Assembly: GCA_030550715.1 (NCBI GenBank)
Contig: JAUQOU010000024.1
Coordinates: 1-32,341, forward strand
Direction of reading: 5' to 3'
DNA: 32,341 nt
Source of the DNA: a bacterium
Lineage (GTDB): Bacteria; Calescibacteriota; Calescibacteriia; Calescibacteriales; Calescibacteriaceae
The notes under the pieces were generated by a model, which saw nothing but the letters and a program-made list of their open reading frames with translations, had not been told where the DNA came from and ran no database searches. Shown here piece after piece: positions 16,614 through 24,748 of this stretch (its first letter is position 1; every line of letters starts with the position of its first letter). Position numbers and translations under genes: made by a program.

Positions 16614-17420
16614 TTAAACCGAGTTGAGCAAGGCGAGCATACGTGACTTTATCATCTTCTCTTTCATCTCTTGAACCGCTTTTTCAAATCCCAAAAATAT
16701 AGAGCGCGAAACTATTGAGTGACCTATTGAAAGCTCTTCTATTTCAAGTATCTGAGCTATATTTGAGACGTTGTGAATGTTCAGTTCATGACCAGCCATA
16801 ACCTCTAGCCCCTTCTCAAAAGCATAGCGAGCAGATTCCCTTATTTTCCTCAACTCATCTTTATCAGAAGGGTTCCTTGAATATGCCGTGGTATTTACTT
16901 CAACAAAAGACAAACCGCATTCCAGAGCATAATCTACCATGCGATTTTCAGGGTCTATGAAAACCCCTACCCTAACTCCTTTCTCTTTAAGCGCAGAGCT
17001 AAATTTTATTACCAACTCTCTTATTTTCTTATCCGAAAGGTCCATACCCCCCTCGGTTGTGACCTCCTCAACTCTTTCTGGAACAAGAGTGACTTTATAA
17101 GGTACAACTTGTATGACAAATTCTAAAATGTCATCAAATAAACCCATCTCAACAGTAAGCGGGAGCTGAACAACTTCCTTTATCAACATAACATCTCTTT
17201 CCTTTATGTGCCGTCTATCTTTTCTGAGATGGACCGTTACTCCATCAGCTCCTCCAAGCTTTGCCAGAACGGCTGCGTGAACTGGGTCTGGTTCTTTTGA
17301 TCTTCTCGCCTCACGCAAAGATGCAACATGGTCAACATTAACAGATAACCTTATGTCAAGAGTAAATCCTCTTTTGCTTTCAAATGATTTACTTCCAGTT
17401 TTTAGATTTAGTTCTTCCAT
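16614..17420 (-). CDS. pdxJ: Pyridoxine 5'-phosphate synthase
   Basis: Protein of 268 aa condensing 1-deoxy-D-xylulose 5-phosphate with 3-amino-1-hydroxyacetone 1-phosphate in the DXP-dependent vitamin B6 pathway. Diagnostic segments are SVNVDHVASLREARR, GGADGVTVHLRKDRRHIKER, LTVEMGLFDD, VGVFIDPE, VEVNTTAYS, and VMAGHELNIHNVSN then LSIGHSIVSR. The core starts at about residue 26, so the protein carries an N-terminal extension of about 25 residues beyond the usual start. The ATG at 17420 is the only ATG ahead of the core in this frame. Convergent with the upstream plus-strand gene and divergent from the lipoprotein gene at 17571. Confidence 0.95.
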   Translation of the reverse strand: MEELNLKTGSKSFESKRGFTLDIRLSVNVDHVASLREARRSKEPDPVHAAVLAKLGGADGVTVHLRKDRRHIKERDVMLIKEVVQLPLTVEMGLFDDILEFVIQVVPYKVTLVPERVEEVTTEGGMDLSDKKIRELVIKFSSALKEKGVRVGVFIDPENRMVDYALECGLSFVEVNTTAYSRNPSDKDELRKIRESARYAFEKGLEVMAGHELNIHNVSNIAQILEIEELSIGHSIVSRSIFLGFEKAVQEMKEKMIKSRMLALLNSV

Positions 17421-17490
17421 AGCTCAAAAAATCTTTTTTGAATAATAATTGAATAATATTAGAAAATTTTCCCAAAAAACCAAAATTTTG

Positions 17491-17519
17491 TTGACTTCCA
17501 AAAAAGAAATGATTAAATT
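17491..17519 (+). promoter_or_regulatory. Sigma70-type promoter of the lipoprotein gene at 17571
   Basis: TTGACT (17491-17496), 17-bp spacer, TAAATT (17514-17519). The transcript would start near 17526 and carry a leader of about 45 nt containing a strong Shine-Dalgarno. Confidence 0.65.
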
Positions 17520-17552
17520 TAAGGTGAAAAAATTATTTAAAAAACAAAAAAC

Positions 17553-17561
17553 GGGGAGGTG
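17553..17561 (+). promoter_or_regulatory. Strong Shine-Dalgarno that sets the start at 17571
   Basis: GGGGAGGTG lies 9 nt before the ATG at 17571. It contains an in-frame GTG (17559) that could be mistaken for the start. Confidence 0.75.
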
Positions 17562-17570
17562 AAAAAAATA

Positions 17571-19496
17571 ATGACGGGGTGGATAAAGTGGGGAAAAAAT
17601 TACAAATGGTGTAAGTATATTCTTCCTTCTATCATATTATTATTTCTTGCTTCGTGCGGCACTCAGGAAAATACTCTCAAAGGCAAACTTCCAGATAATC
17701 TCCGCGCTGTTTCTACTTACGGAGAAAAAAGTTTTGACTCACAAAACTTAAAAGTTGATTTCACCGGATGGGAAGCAGACGCACCTCAAACAATATTCAT
17801 AGTTGACCAGAACGACAGAAACTACCTTATGGCATATGTCCTTCCAGAAAAGCTCGTAAAAGAAGTGTGGGGAGAAAACGATAAAACCCTCGGACACTTT
17901 ACCTCTGGAAGAACAATAAATGTTGATGAAAGAACAACAGCATTAGCTCTCGTAATTATGTCTCCGCCTTACTTCTGGGCTTTCACACCAAGAGCAATAG
18001 TTTATTCAGCACACTTTATAGTCACTCATGAAAAATTTGAAGAACTCTCGCAAAAAATTGCCTCTATTCCTCCCGGAGAACTAACTTCTGGAAAATATCC
18101 TGAAATCTTCGCTCTTGCGTCAGAAATTGCAAGAGATGTCAGAGAAAAAATAATGCCAGCCGAAAAAACATACGAAAGAATCTTCGCAAAAGATGAAACA
18201 GATTATGTCGAAATTCCCTGCAATATCAACGACCAAGGAATAGCTAAACTTGAAGATGCTCCCGGACTGCAGGTAAAGTTCAAAGCAAAAAATATGGTGT
18301 GGTATGGAGGGGGAATTTTCAACAGTTATGACCCCGGAAAAATAAATCAAATACAGAGCTATTTCGTTCTCAAAGCACAAGATGCTAAAATTGACCTCTC
18401 AATAGATAATATCTTAACTTTGAATATAATAAATCCAGTAGTTGAGACAACCGTAACCCTTCCCTCATACGGACAGCACGCAATAAGAGTTGAAAAAGGA
18501 ATTGAGTTCAGCTTATCTATTTTTACTGACCCTATAAAGAGAGTAGGACTTGCAGCAAACTTCGGAAGATTGGTAAAGTACGCGGTAGAAATAGCTGTTC
18601 CCAATATAGCTGCTTGCATACCAGATGGGGATACCTGGGGATACGCAGTAGCATTAGCACAAGAAATTCTTGACTCAGGAACAATAAACAGCATCAGAGG
18701 TCTTCTATCAAGCTCGTGGGATGAAATTGTCAGAGTTCTTGTTTCACATTTTATTGACACAAACTCTTTCATATATAGAATTTTGAACAGAGTTGGTTTT
18801 GCAAGTTGCGCTTACTCTCCAAACTTCATCATAAATCAAATAGCAGCAATATTCAGAAACTTCCCTATTGTCAAGCTCTATGACGCTTTCACAAAATATA
18901 TACCGTTTGGGATAGAACTTTTCACAAAACCTAAAACAGGAGTGTATTATGCAGCAGAAGGTGTTCCTCTTCCCTACGACATACCTATTGTAAAGGAGTT
19001 ATATCCTCTTCCTGCATCTTCTCCCGGAACGCTGACTTTAAAATCAGTGGGACCCGAATGCACAAACTGCAGGGTGAGATTAGTATGTCCAGACAGAACA
19101 GTAATTAACCAAAATGTCTACATATCTTGCTCATCTCAGATTAACTTATATATTCCTCCGGATATATCTGGAACTTGTAGTTTTATCCTCTCAAAAGTTG
19201 AGACCTACACACAAGGAGGGTTTTTAGGTTTTGGGGGAACAACATATTCCAACGAGATAGTTTTAACTCAGTGGCAAATACAGGTAAATAGTTGTCCATC
19301 TTGTAGCACCGCAGGATTTCCGGGCAGTGTAACAGAATACTACAATAAACAAAAGGAACAGCAAGGAGGGGGATGTAGAGCTTCCTCTCCAATAAACACA
19401 TACTCAGCCATTGCAATAGCTATAATATTTGCTCTTAGAGAACTGAGGAGAAGAAAAAAAGGAGAAAAATTAATAAAGGAACTCAACAAAAATTAA
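17571..19496 (+). CDS. Large lipoprotein with a MYXO-CTERM-like C-terminal tail, function unknown
   Basis: Protein of 641 aa. An N-terminal signal (YILPSIILLFLASC) ends in a lipobox LASC with Cys at 29, so it should be lipid-anchored. The C-terminus has GGGC (Cys 602), a short hydrophobic stretch (AIAIAIIFAL) and a basic tail (RELRRRKK), the three-part layout of MYXO-CTERM-type sorting signals. Between lie a mixed alpha/beta region and, after ~500, a Cys-rich beta segment (ECTNCRVRLVCPDRT, then NSCPSCSTAG). I recognise no enzyme motif. The ATG at 17571 is chosen over the in-frame GTG at 17559, which lies within the ribosome binding site. Tandem with a second lipoprotein gene 70 bp downstream. 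Confidence 0.7.
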   Translation: MTGWIKWGKNYKWCKYILPSIILLFLASCGTQENTLKGKLPDNLRAVSTYGEKSFDSQNLKVDFTGWEADAPQTIFIVDQNDRNYLMAYVLPEKLVKEVWGENDKTLGHFTSGRTINVDERTTALALVIMSPPYFWAFTPRAIVYSAHFIVTHEKFEELSQKIASIPPGELTSGKYPEIFALASEIARDVREKIMPAEKTYERIFAKDETDYVEIPCNINDQGIAKLEDAPGLQVKFKAKNMVWYGGGIFNSYDPGKINQIQSYFVLKAQDAKIDLSIDNILTLNIINPVVETTVTLPSYGQHAIRVEKGIEFSLSIFTDPIKRVGLAANFGRLVKYAVEIAVPNIAACIPDGDTWGYAVALAQEILDSGTINSIRGLLSSSWDEIVRVLVSHFIDTNSFIYRILNRVGFASCAYSPNFIINQIAAIFRNFPIVKLYDAFTKYIPFGIELFTKPKTGVYYAAEGVPLPYDIPIVKELYPLPASSPGTLTLKSVGPECTNCRVRLVCPDRTVINQNVYISCSSQINLYIPPDISGTCSFILSKVETYTQGGFLGFGGTTYSNEIVLTQWQIQVNSCPSCSTAGFPGSVTEYYNKQKEQQGGGCRASSPINTYSAIAIAIIFALRELRRRKKGEKLIKELNKN

Positions 19497-19553
19497 GGTT
19501 ATCTGAACTGAAAGCAAAAACACAAAGAGAATAAAATCAAACACGAAAAAAAT

Positions 19554-19559
19554 TATATT
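19554..19559 (+). promoter_or_regulatory. -10-like box 7 nt before the second lipoprotein start
   Basis: TATATT (5 of 6) ends 7 nt before the ATG at 19567, which would put the transcription start at or next to the ATG. No Shine-Dalgarno and no clear -35 are seen. Confidence 0.4.
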
Positions 19560-19566
19560 TATATCT

Positions 19567-21288
19567 ATGAAATCGGTGGAGAAGCGGTTTTTTTATCATT
19601 TACAGAGATGGATTTTTTTCTTTTTCGCATTTATTTTCGGGCTCTTTCTAATTCAATGCGCAAAAGAGAAGAAAGAAGATTTCTCAACAGGGCTTGCTAA
19701 CAGGGACCCAAAAATTTCAGAAGGTATAACATATATAGAAAAAGAGAAAACTCAGGAAGCTAAAAAATTTTTCAAGGAACTCGGCAAGGAAAATCCCAAA
19801 CACTGCGGATACCTCATAGGATACCCTCTTGTATCAATACAGGAGTATCTTTCAAAAATAGCGGCAATAATAAATTTTGCAGTAAGCGTTTACGGAACAG
19901 GGGGAGGAGGGGTAGCTCCATCAGTACTCCCGAAACAGACGGAGATAAACCCAAAAGCTGGATGTGATGATGCTCTTGATAGAATGATCCGCGAATTCGC
20001 AAAATCGCTCCACAATGAGACCGAAGATGGTTTAGCACTTATAGAAAAAGCTATATCTCAAGGGTGTGAGATGGAACTTGAATATCCGCTCAGTGTATCT
20101 ATTGGGAACTCGTTCAAAATTCGGCTCATTCTCTACGGAAAATTCGGTTCAGCAGAAATGTCACTCCTCAGATACATAGGATACCTGACATTAACTATCT
20201 CATCCGCCATTCTTTCGCACGATTACTCAGTAGATACTCTAACTATACTGCAAAACATATCAAAGATAGAAGCAAGGAATATAACGAGCTTGCTCCGAAC
20301 TCTCGCATTTATTATGGTCGGATGCGATAGAACCCTCTCTTTCCACCCAGAAGATAAATCTTACCTTTCAAAAATAACATCTTATGTGGTCAAATCAATT
20401 GAAAGCGGATTTTCATTCTTGCAAGAGCTTGAACAAAGAAACGGAAAAGAAGGATATGTTCTTTACTTCAAAGATAAATCAGGTGAAGGAAAAATAGGTT
20501 ATAACCCCGATACCGTCACCATAGCAACACCATTAGATGAGATAGCAATTCAGGTAAAAGGAGAGATTCAAGCGGGAACAATCAAATTGAATATGACAAA
20601 AATAACGATTGAAGTTCCCTACATAATATCGTTTGATTTTATAAACGAAGCAAAGCAGGTAGCAGATAAAATAAAGAAAATTTTAGATGAAGGGAAAGGA
20701 GGATGTCCAGAAAACTGCATATCAATAGCAGACGCGAATTTCTTCCTCAGGGCACTCAATACAGCTAAAATTGACGACTTCGTAAGAATTGATATAGTGA
20801 AATTTATAAAAGAACCCAAACCAATCCGTGAAATTCTTCCATACTGGTTTTTTAATTCAACACTCAAAAGATGGGAATTTATGCTTGAATCAGAGGTTCA
20901 TCCAAATAGACAAGACACATCGTACTTTATCTTCAACTACGATTCACCTCACTTTAACTTCCCAGATGTAATAACATTTATGGGGAAAGAAATCAAAAAT
21001 TTCTCTATTCCACAAGATTGTGTCTTTTTAGACCAAAGCTCTCCTGACTGGATACTTATTCCTTACCTGCTCTTACAGGACCCAACACTTGGCGGAAGCA
21101 TCTATATGAGATTAAAAGGTACTTTCATTGAAAGGTGTAGCGGAAGAGAAGACCCGTTTATGACAGATGAATGGAAGCCAGCGGATGATTACATGATAAA
21201 CAAAATGATAGCAATAATAACCAAAAAAACCGGCTCAATAATAATCCCTCTCATAGATATAATATCAAAATCTGTAAAATTAGAGTGA
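19567..21288 (+). CDS. Probable lipoprotein with a TPR-like N-terminal segment, function unknown
   Basis: Protein of 573 aa. A very aromatic signal segment (WIFFFFAFIFGLFLIQC) ends in LIQC with Cys at 31; Gln before the Cys is unusual for a lipobox, so lipidation is likely but not certain. Residues ~48-75 (ISEGITYIEKEKTQEAKKFF) resemble a TPR-like helix pair. The rest is mainly helical to about 250, then mixed, with scattered Cys (e.g. GGCPENCISIADANFF). There is no recognised enzyme motif and no C-terminal sorting tail. It follows the other lipoprotein gene and may act with it in the envelope; that is inference from position only. Confidence 0.6.
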   Translation: MKSVEKRFFYHLQRWIFFFFAFIFGLFLIQCAKEKKEDFSTGLANRDPKISEGITYIEKEKTQEAKKFFKELGKENPKHCGYLIGYPLVSIQEYLSKIAAIINFAVSVYGTGGGGVAPSVLPKQTEINPKAGCDDALDRMIREFAKSLHNETEDGLALIEKAISQGCEMELEYPLSVSIGNSFKIRLILYGKFGSAEMSLLRYIGYLTLTISSAILSHDYSVDTLTILQNISKIEARNITSLLRTLAFIMVGCDRTLSFHPEDKSYLSKITSYVVKSIESGFSFLQELEQRNGKEGYVLYFKDKSGEGKIGYNPDTVTIATPLDEIAIQVKGEIQAGTIKLNMTKITIEVPYIISFDFINEAKQVADKIKKILDEGKGGCPENCISIADANFFLRALNTAKIDDFVRIDIVKFIKEPKPIREILPYWFFNSTLKRWEFMLESEVHPNRQDTSYFIFNYDSPHFNFPDVITFMGKEIKNFSIPQDCVFLDQSSPDWILIPYLLLQDPTLGGSIYMRLKGTFIERCSGREDPFMTDEWKPADDYMINKMIAIITKKTGSIIIPLIDIISKSVKLE

Positions 21289-21362
21289 AAGAATTACAAG
21301 CAAAAGAGAAATAAACCTATAAAATAAGAATTCGGACCACCGGCTTATTACTCTATTTTAAT

Positions 21363-24140
21363 ATGGATTTTATATATGTAAAGGGAGCAAGGCAGAACAA
21401 CCTCAAAAACATAGATGTTAAAATACCCAAGTTCAAATTCGTAGTTGTGACGGGAGTTTCTGGCTCTGGGAAATCATCGCTCGTGTTTGATATACTATTC
21501 GCAGAAGGACAGAGAAGGTATATAGAGTGTCTGTCTTCTTATGCAAGGCAGTTCATAGAACAGATGCCCAAACCAGATGTTGATGTAGTTGAAGGGCTCT
21601 CTCCATCAATAGCGATAGACCAAAAAGGAGCGAGATGGAACCCACGCTCAACGGTATCAACATCAACAGAAATTTACGACTACCTGCGTTTGCTCTTTGC
21701 CAGAGTCGGAGAACCTTACTGTCCCGATTGCAAAATACCCATATCTGCCCTAACACCACAGAAAATAGCCGACTTTATATTCTCTCTTGAAGAAGGAACA
21801 AAGGTATTTATCTATTCTCCCTATGTGAGAGGTAAAAAGGGAGAATACAGAAAAGATTTAGAAATCTGGCGAACAAGAGGATTTTCAAGAGTAAGAATTG
21901 ACGGACAAATCTACGACCTTTTGGAATCAATACCACAACTCGAAAAAAACAAAAAACACACAATAGAAATCCTGATAGATAGGTTGATATTGAAGAAAGA
22001 TGAAGATACAAGGAGGAGAATAACATCTTCATGCGAGCAGGCAAAAGATATTTCAAAGGGACTTATACTCGTTGAGTGGGAAAAAGATAATTCAAAAGAT
22101 TCGCGTCTTTTTTCAACAGAGTTCTCGTGTCCAAACTGCTCTTTTTCTTACGGAGAAATATCACCAAGATTGTTCTCATTCAACTCACCATACGGAGCGT
22201 GTCCCGAATGCCACGGAATAGGAAAAGTTCTAAAAATAGATGAAAAACTGCTTATAGACGAATCAAAATCAATAGAAGAAGGAGCTATAAAGTCGTTCAG
22301 GAAATCAATCCCAGATTATATTGAAAACTGGCTTGAAGTAATATCAAAAAAATTCAACAAAAATGTTCTCAAAACAAAATGGTCAAACCTTGATGAGAAA
22401 ATTAAAAGAGCAATACTTTACGGAGAAGGAATTGAAGAATTTGAAGGAGTGATAAATTTCCTTTGGGAAAGGTATGAAGAAGGATACTGGTGGGATATTG
22501 AAAGATATATATCATCTTTTGTATGTCAGACATGTGGTGGTTCGAGATTGAAAAGAGAAGCTCTTTCTGTTCTGATAAATGGTAAAAGTATAAACGACAT
22601 TGTGAATATGACAGTTGAAGAGGCGCTTGAATTTTTCAAAAACATAAAATTTCCAGAAGGAAAGAGAGAAATAGCTGAAAGAATTCTTTCGGAAATAATA
22701 TCACGGCTTGAATTCATAAAAGATGTGGGATTAGGATACCTTGAACTATCAAGGGAGTCATCCACGCTTTCAAGTGGAGAGGCACAGAGATTAAAGCTCG
22801 CAGCTCAGCTCGGCTCAAGATTAACAGGAGTGCTTTATGTCCTTGATGAACCAACATGCGGATTGCATCCGCGAGATATTGATAAACTTATAAAAACACT
22901 TGAAAAACTCAGGGATATGGGAAACACAGTCGTAGTCGTTGAACACGATAGAGAAACAATGAGCAGAGCTGATTTGATTATAGACCTCGGGAAAGGCGGA
23001 GGAATATATGGCGGGGAAATTGTCTTTTACGGAACTCCCGAAGAAGCAAAAAACAACGGAGACCTTCACCCTAACTCTCTGACCTGCCAATACCTCTCCG
23101 GAAAAAGAGATATTCAAAGAACAACAAAAAGAAAATCCCCAGACGGAAGATGGATTGTATTGAAGGGAGCAAGAGGGAGAAATCTCAAAAATATTGACAT
23201 CAAAATTCCGGTTGGACTTTTTGTATGTATCACCGGTGTATCTGGCTCTGGCAAATCGTCTCTTATAGTTGATACGCTCTACCCTGCGCTGAAAAACGCT
23301 CTTGAAGGAGATTCATCAGAAAAACCACTTGAATATGACTCAATAGATGGACTGCAATACATTGATAAAGTGATACTTGTAGATCAATCTCCGATAGGTA
23401 GAACACCGAGGTCAAACCCTGCGACATACACAGGTGTTTTCACTCCGATAAGAGAGCTATTTGCTTCACTACCTGAATCACGAGCAAGGGGATACACAAT
23501 ATCTCGTTTTTCATTCAATGTTCCCGGGGGGAGATGCGAAGAATGTAGGGGAGAAGGTTTTATAAAAGTTGAGATGCATCTTCTTCCTGATATGTTCATA
23601 ACATGTAAAGCGTGCGGGGGAAAAAGGTTCAACAGAGACACTCTTGAAGTGAGGTTCAGAGGTAAAAACATAGCAGACGTACTTGATATGACTGTTGATG
23701 AGGCGTTAGAATTTTTTGAGAATCAGCATTTCATAAGAGAAAAGTTGCAGGTTCTCAAAGATGTGGGGTTAGGATACATAAAACTTGGTCAGCCAGCGAC
23801 GACACTTTCTGGTGGAGAAGCTCAAAGAGTGAGGTTAGCAAAAGAGCTTTCGAAAAAACCAACAGGAAAAACCTTGTATATTTTAGATGAGCCAACGACG
23901 GGACTGCATCTTGAAGATATAAGGTATCTTGCAAATGTTCTTTTGAGGTTGGTTGAAATGGGGAACACCGTCGTTGTAATAGAACATAATCTTGACCTAA
24001 TAAAGATAGCTGATTGGATAATTGACCTTGGACCGGAAGGAGGAGAAAAAGGGGGATACATAATAGCGGAAGGACCTCCTGAGGAGATTATAAAGAACGA
24101 GTTATCTTACACAGGGAAGTTTTTGAAAAGAACTCTATAA
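21363..24140 (+). CDS. uvrA: Excinuclease ABC subunit A
   Basis: Protein of 925 aa, close to the usual ~940. It is the damage-recognition ATPase of nucleotide excision repair. Two ABC ATPase halves are visible: Walker [14 protein letters not shown] near residue 31 and [13 protein letters not shown] in the second half; signatures [12 protein letters not shown] and [12 protein letters not shown]; Walker [14 protein letters not shown] and [13 protein letters not shown]. Zinc-binding pairs include [14 protein letters not shown] with CPECHGIG, and CEECRGEGF with CKACGG. The N-terminus [19 protein letters not shown] is standard. It stands alone, without uvrB, and is the last core gene before the accessory region. 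No Shine-Dalgarno precedes the ATG. Confidence 0.98.
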   Translation: MDFIYVKGARQNNLKNIDVKIPKFKFVVVTGVSGSGKSSLVFDILFAEGQRRYIECLSSYARQFIEQMPKPDVDVVEGLSPSIAIDQKGARWNPRSTVSTSTEIYDYLRLLFARVGEPYCPDCKIPISALTPQKIADFIFSLEEGTKVFIYSPYVRGKKGEYRKDLEIWRTRGFSRVRIDGQIYDLLESIPQLEKNKKHTIEILIDRLILKKDEDTRRRITSSCEQAKDISKGLILVEWEKDNSKDSRLFSTEFSCPNCSFSYGEISPRLFSFNSPYGACPECHGIGKVLKIDEKLLIDESKSIEEGAIKSFRKSIPDYIENWLEVISKKFNKNVLKTKWSNLDEKIKRAILYGEGIEEFEGVINFLWERYEEGYWWDIERYISSFVCQTCGGSRLKREALSVLINGKSINDIVNMTVEEALEFFKNIKFPEGKREIAERILSEIISRLEFIKDVGLGYLELSRESSTLSSGEAQRLKLAAQLGSRLTGVLYVLDEPTCGLHPRDIDKLIKTLEKLRDMGNTVVVVEHDRETMSRADLIIDLGKGGGIYGGEIVFYGTPEEAKNNGDLHPNSLTCQYLSGKRDIQRTTKRKSPDGRWIVLKGARGRNLKNIDIKIPVGLFVCITGVSGSGKSSLIVDTLYPALKNALEGDSSEKPLEYDSIDGLQYIDKVILVDQSPIGRTPRSNPATYTGVFTPIRELFASLPESRARGYTISRFSFNVPGGRCEECRGEGFIKVEMHLLPDMFITCKACGGKRFNRDTLEVRFRGKNIADVLDMTVDEALEFFENQHFIREKLQVLKDVGLGYIKLGQPATTLSGGEAQRVRLAKELSKKPTGKTLYILDEPTTGLHLEDIRYLANVLLRLVEMGNTVVVIEHNLDLIKIADWIIDLGPEGGEKGGYIIAEGPPEEIIKNELSYTGKFLKRTL

Positions 24141-24272
24141 GTTATTTTTTCGCTGACTTTCATTTTGCTTGACTTTTTTGAAAAAATGGTTAAAGATACT
24201 TGCTGAAACTTTGAAGCAATTTTTTGAAAAGATTGAGCGGACGTCCTTGATTTTATTGAGAGGTCTTTGCAG

Positions 24273-24301
24273 TTGAAATATGCCAAAGATGGATTTAAAA
24301 T
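24273..24301 (+). promoter_or_regulatory. Near-consensus sigma70 promoter of the zinc-ribbon gene
   Basis: TTGAAA (24273-24278), 17-bp spacer, TAAAAT (24296-24301). The predicted transcript start is near 24308, just before a perfect hairpin. Confidence 0.7.
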
Positions 24302-24310
24302 AGATTTTAT

Positions 24311-24334
24311 GCGGGTTGAAAACAAAAAACCCGC
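24311..24334 (+). promoter_or_regulatory. 5' stem-loop at the start of the zinc-ribbon mRNA
   Basis: GCGGGTT (24311-24317) pairs perfectly with AACCCGC (24328-24334) around a 10-nt A-rich loop. The stem is GC-rich in an AT-rich region, begins about 3 nt after the predicted transcript start and ends just before the AAAGGAGGTG ribosome site (24337-24346). It may protect the mRNA 5' end or tune access to the ribosome site. It is not followed by a T-run, so it is not a terminator. Confidence 0.6.
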
Positions 24335-24352
24335 TCAAAGGAGGTGCAAGGT

Positions 24353-24619
24353 ATGGCTAAAACCATCCCAACAACTTGTCCTTATTGTAAAAGCCGGCTG
24401 GCAGAAACATTAAGAATGGTTCAATACGGAACAGCTACTTGCAGGGTTTATATTGTTGATTGTGAAAATCTGGGAACTGGTGAGAAAAAGCCATCACTCG
24501 GTTGGGCTATTGAGGATTTTAGTCCGAACGAGATAGAGTTCAGATGTGATAACTGCTGGGAGGTTATAGAAATTGATGAACCAACGGCTATAAAAATACT
24601 TTTAAGGGAAGTGCAATAA
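24353..24619 (+). CDS. Small zinc-ribbon-like protein, function unknown
   Basis: Protein of 88 aa with two Cys pairs: CPYC at residues 9-12 and CDNC about 55 residues later (FRCDNCWEVIEIDEP), the layout of a split zinc ribbon. Two further Cys lie between (TATCRVYIVDC). No family recognised. The ATG at 24353 is chosen because AAAGGAGGTG (24337-24346) lies 6 nt upstream; an in-frame GTG at 24344 is inside that site. It has its own promoter and 5' hairpin, and lies 129 bp before the helicase gene, so it may be the first gene or a regulator of the defence module. That link is inferred from position only. Confidence 0.65.
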   Translation: MAKTIPTTCPYCKSRLAETLRMVQYGTATCRVYIVDCENLGTGEKKPSLGWAIEDFSPNEIEFRCDNCWEVIEIDEPTAIKILLREVQ

Positions 24620-24748
24620 AACATAAGAAGGAGAACTTCGTGAAAGAATGTTTGAACTTATTGTTATTTGCAAAAGAGGTTGCGATATGCTAAAAAGGAA
24701 TCTAACCAAAGGTTGAATTAGGGGTCTTCAAAATATTTAAGTTGTAAT

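Noticed and set aside
16598-16620. Direct repeat AATTTAAACC twice, 13 bp apart, at the convergent end of the alkyl-DHAP-synthase-like gene and pdxJ
   Set aside because: Short and A/T-rich; no further copies seen, no hairpin, so no function proposed.
17424-17441. Inverted repeat TCAAAAAA/TTTTTTGA just upstream of pdxJ
   Set aside because: Almost pure A/T with a 2-nt loop; expected by chance in an AT-rich leader and would not form a stable hairpin.
24169-24200. TTGACT-like -35 after uvrA
   Set aside because: The best -10 at correct spacing is poor (TAAAGA), and a far better promoter lies about 100 bp downstream at 24273-24301.
24640-24695. Short GTG frame of 17 codons with AAGGAG upstream, between the zinc-ribbon and helicase genes
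   Set aside because: Too short to judge, no recognisable sequence; a purine-rich ribosome-like site is expected by chance in this DNA.
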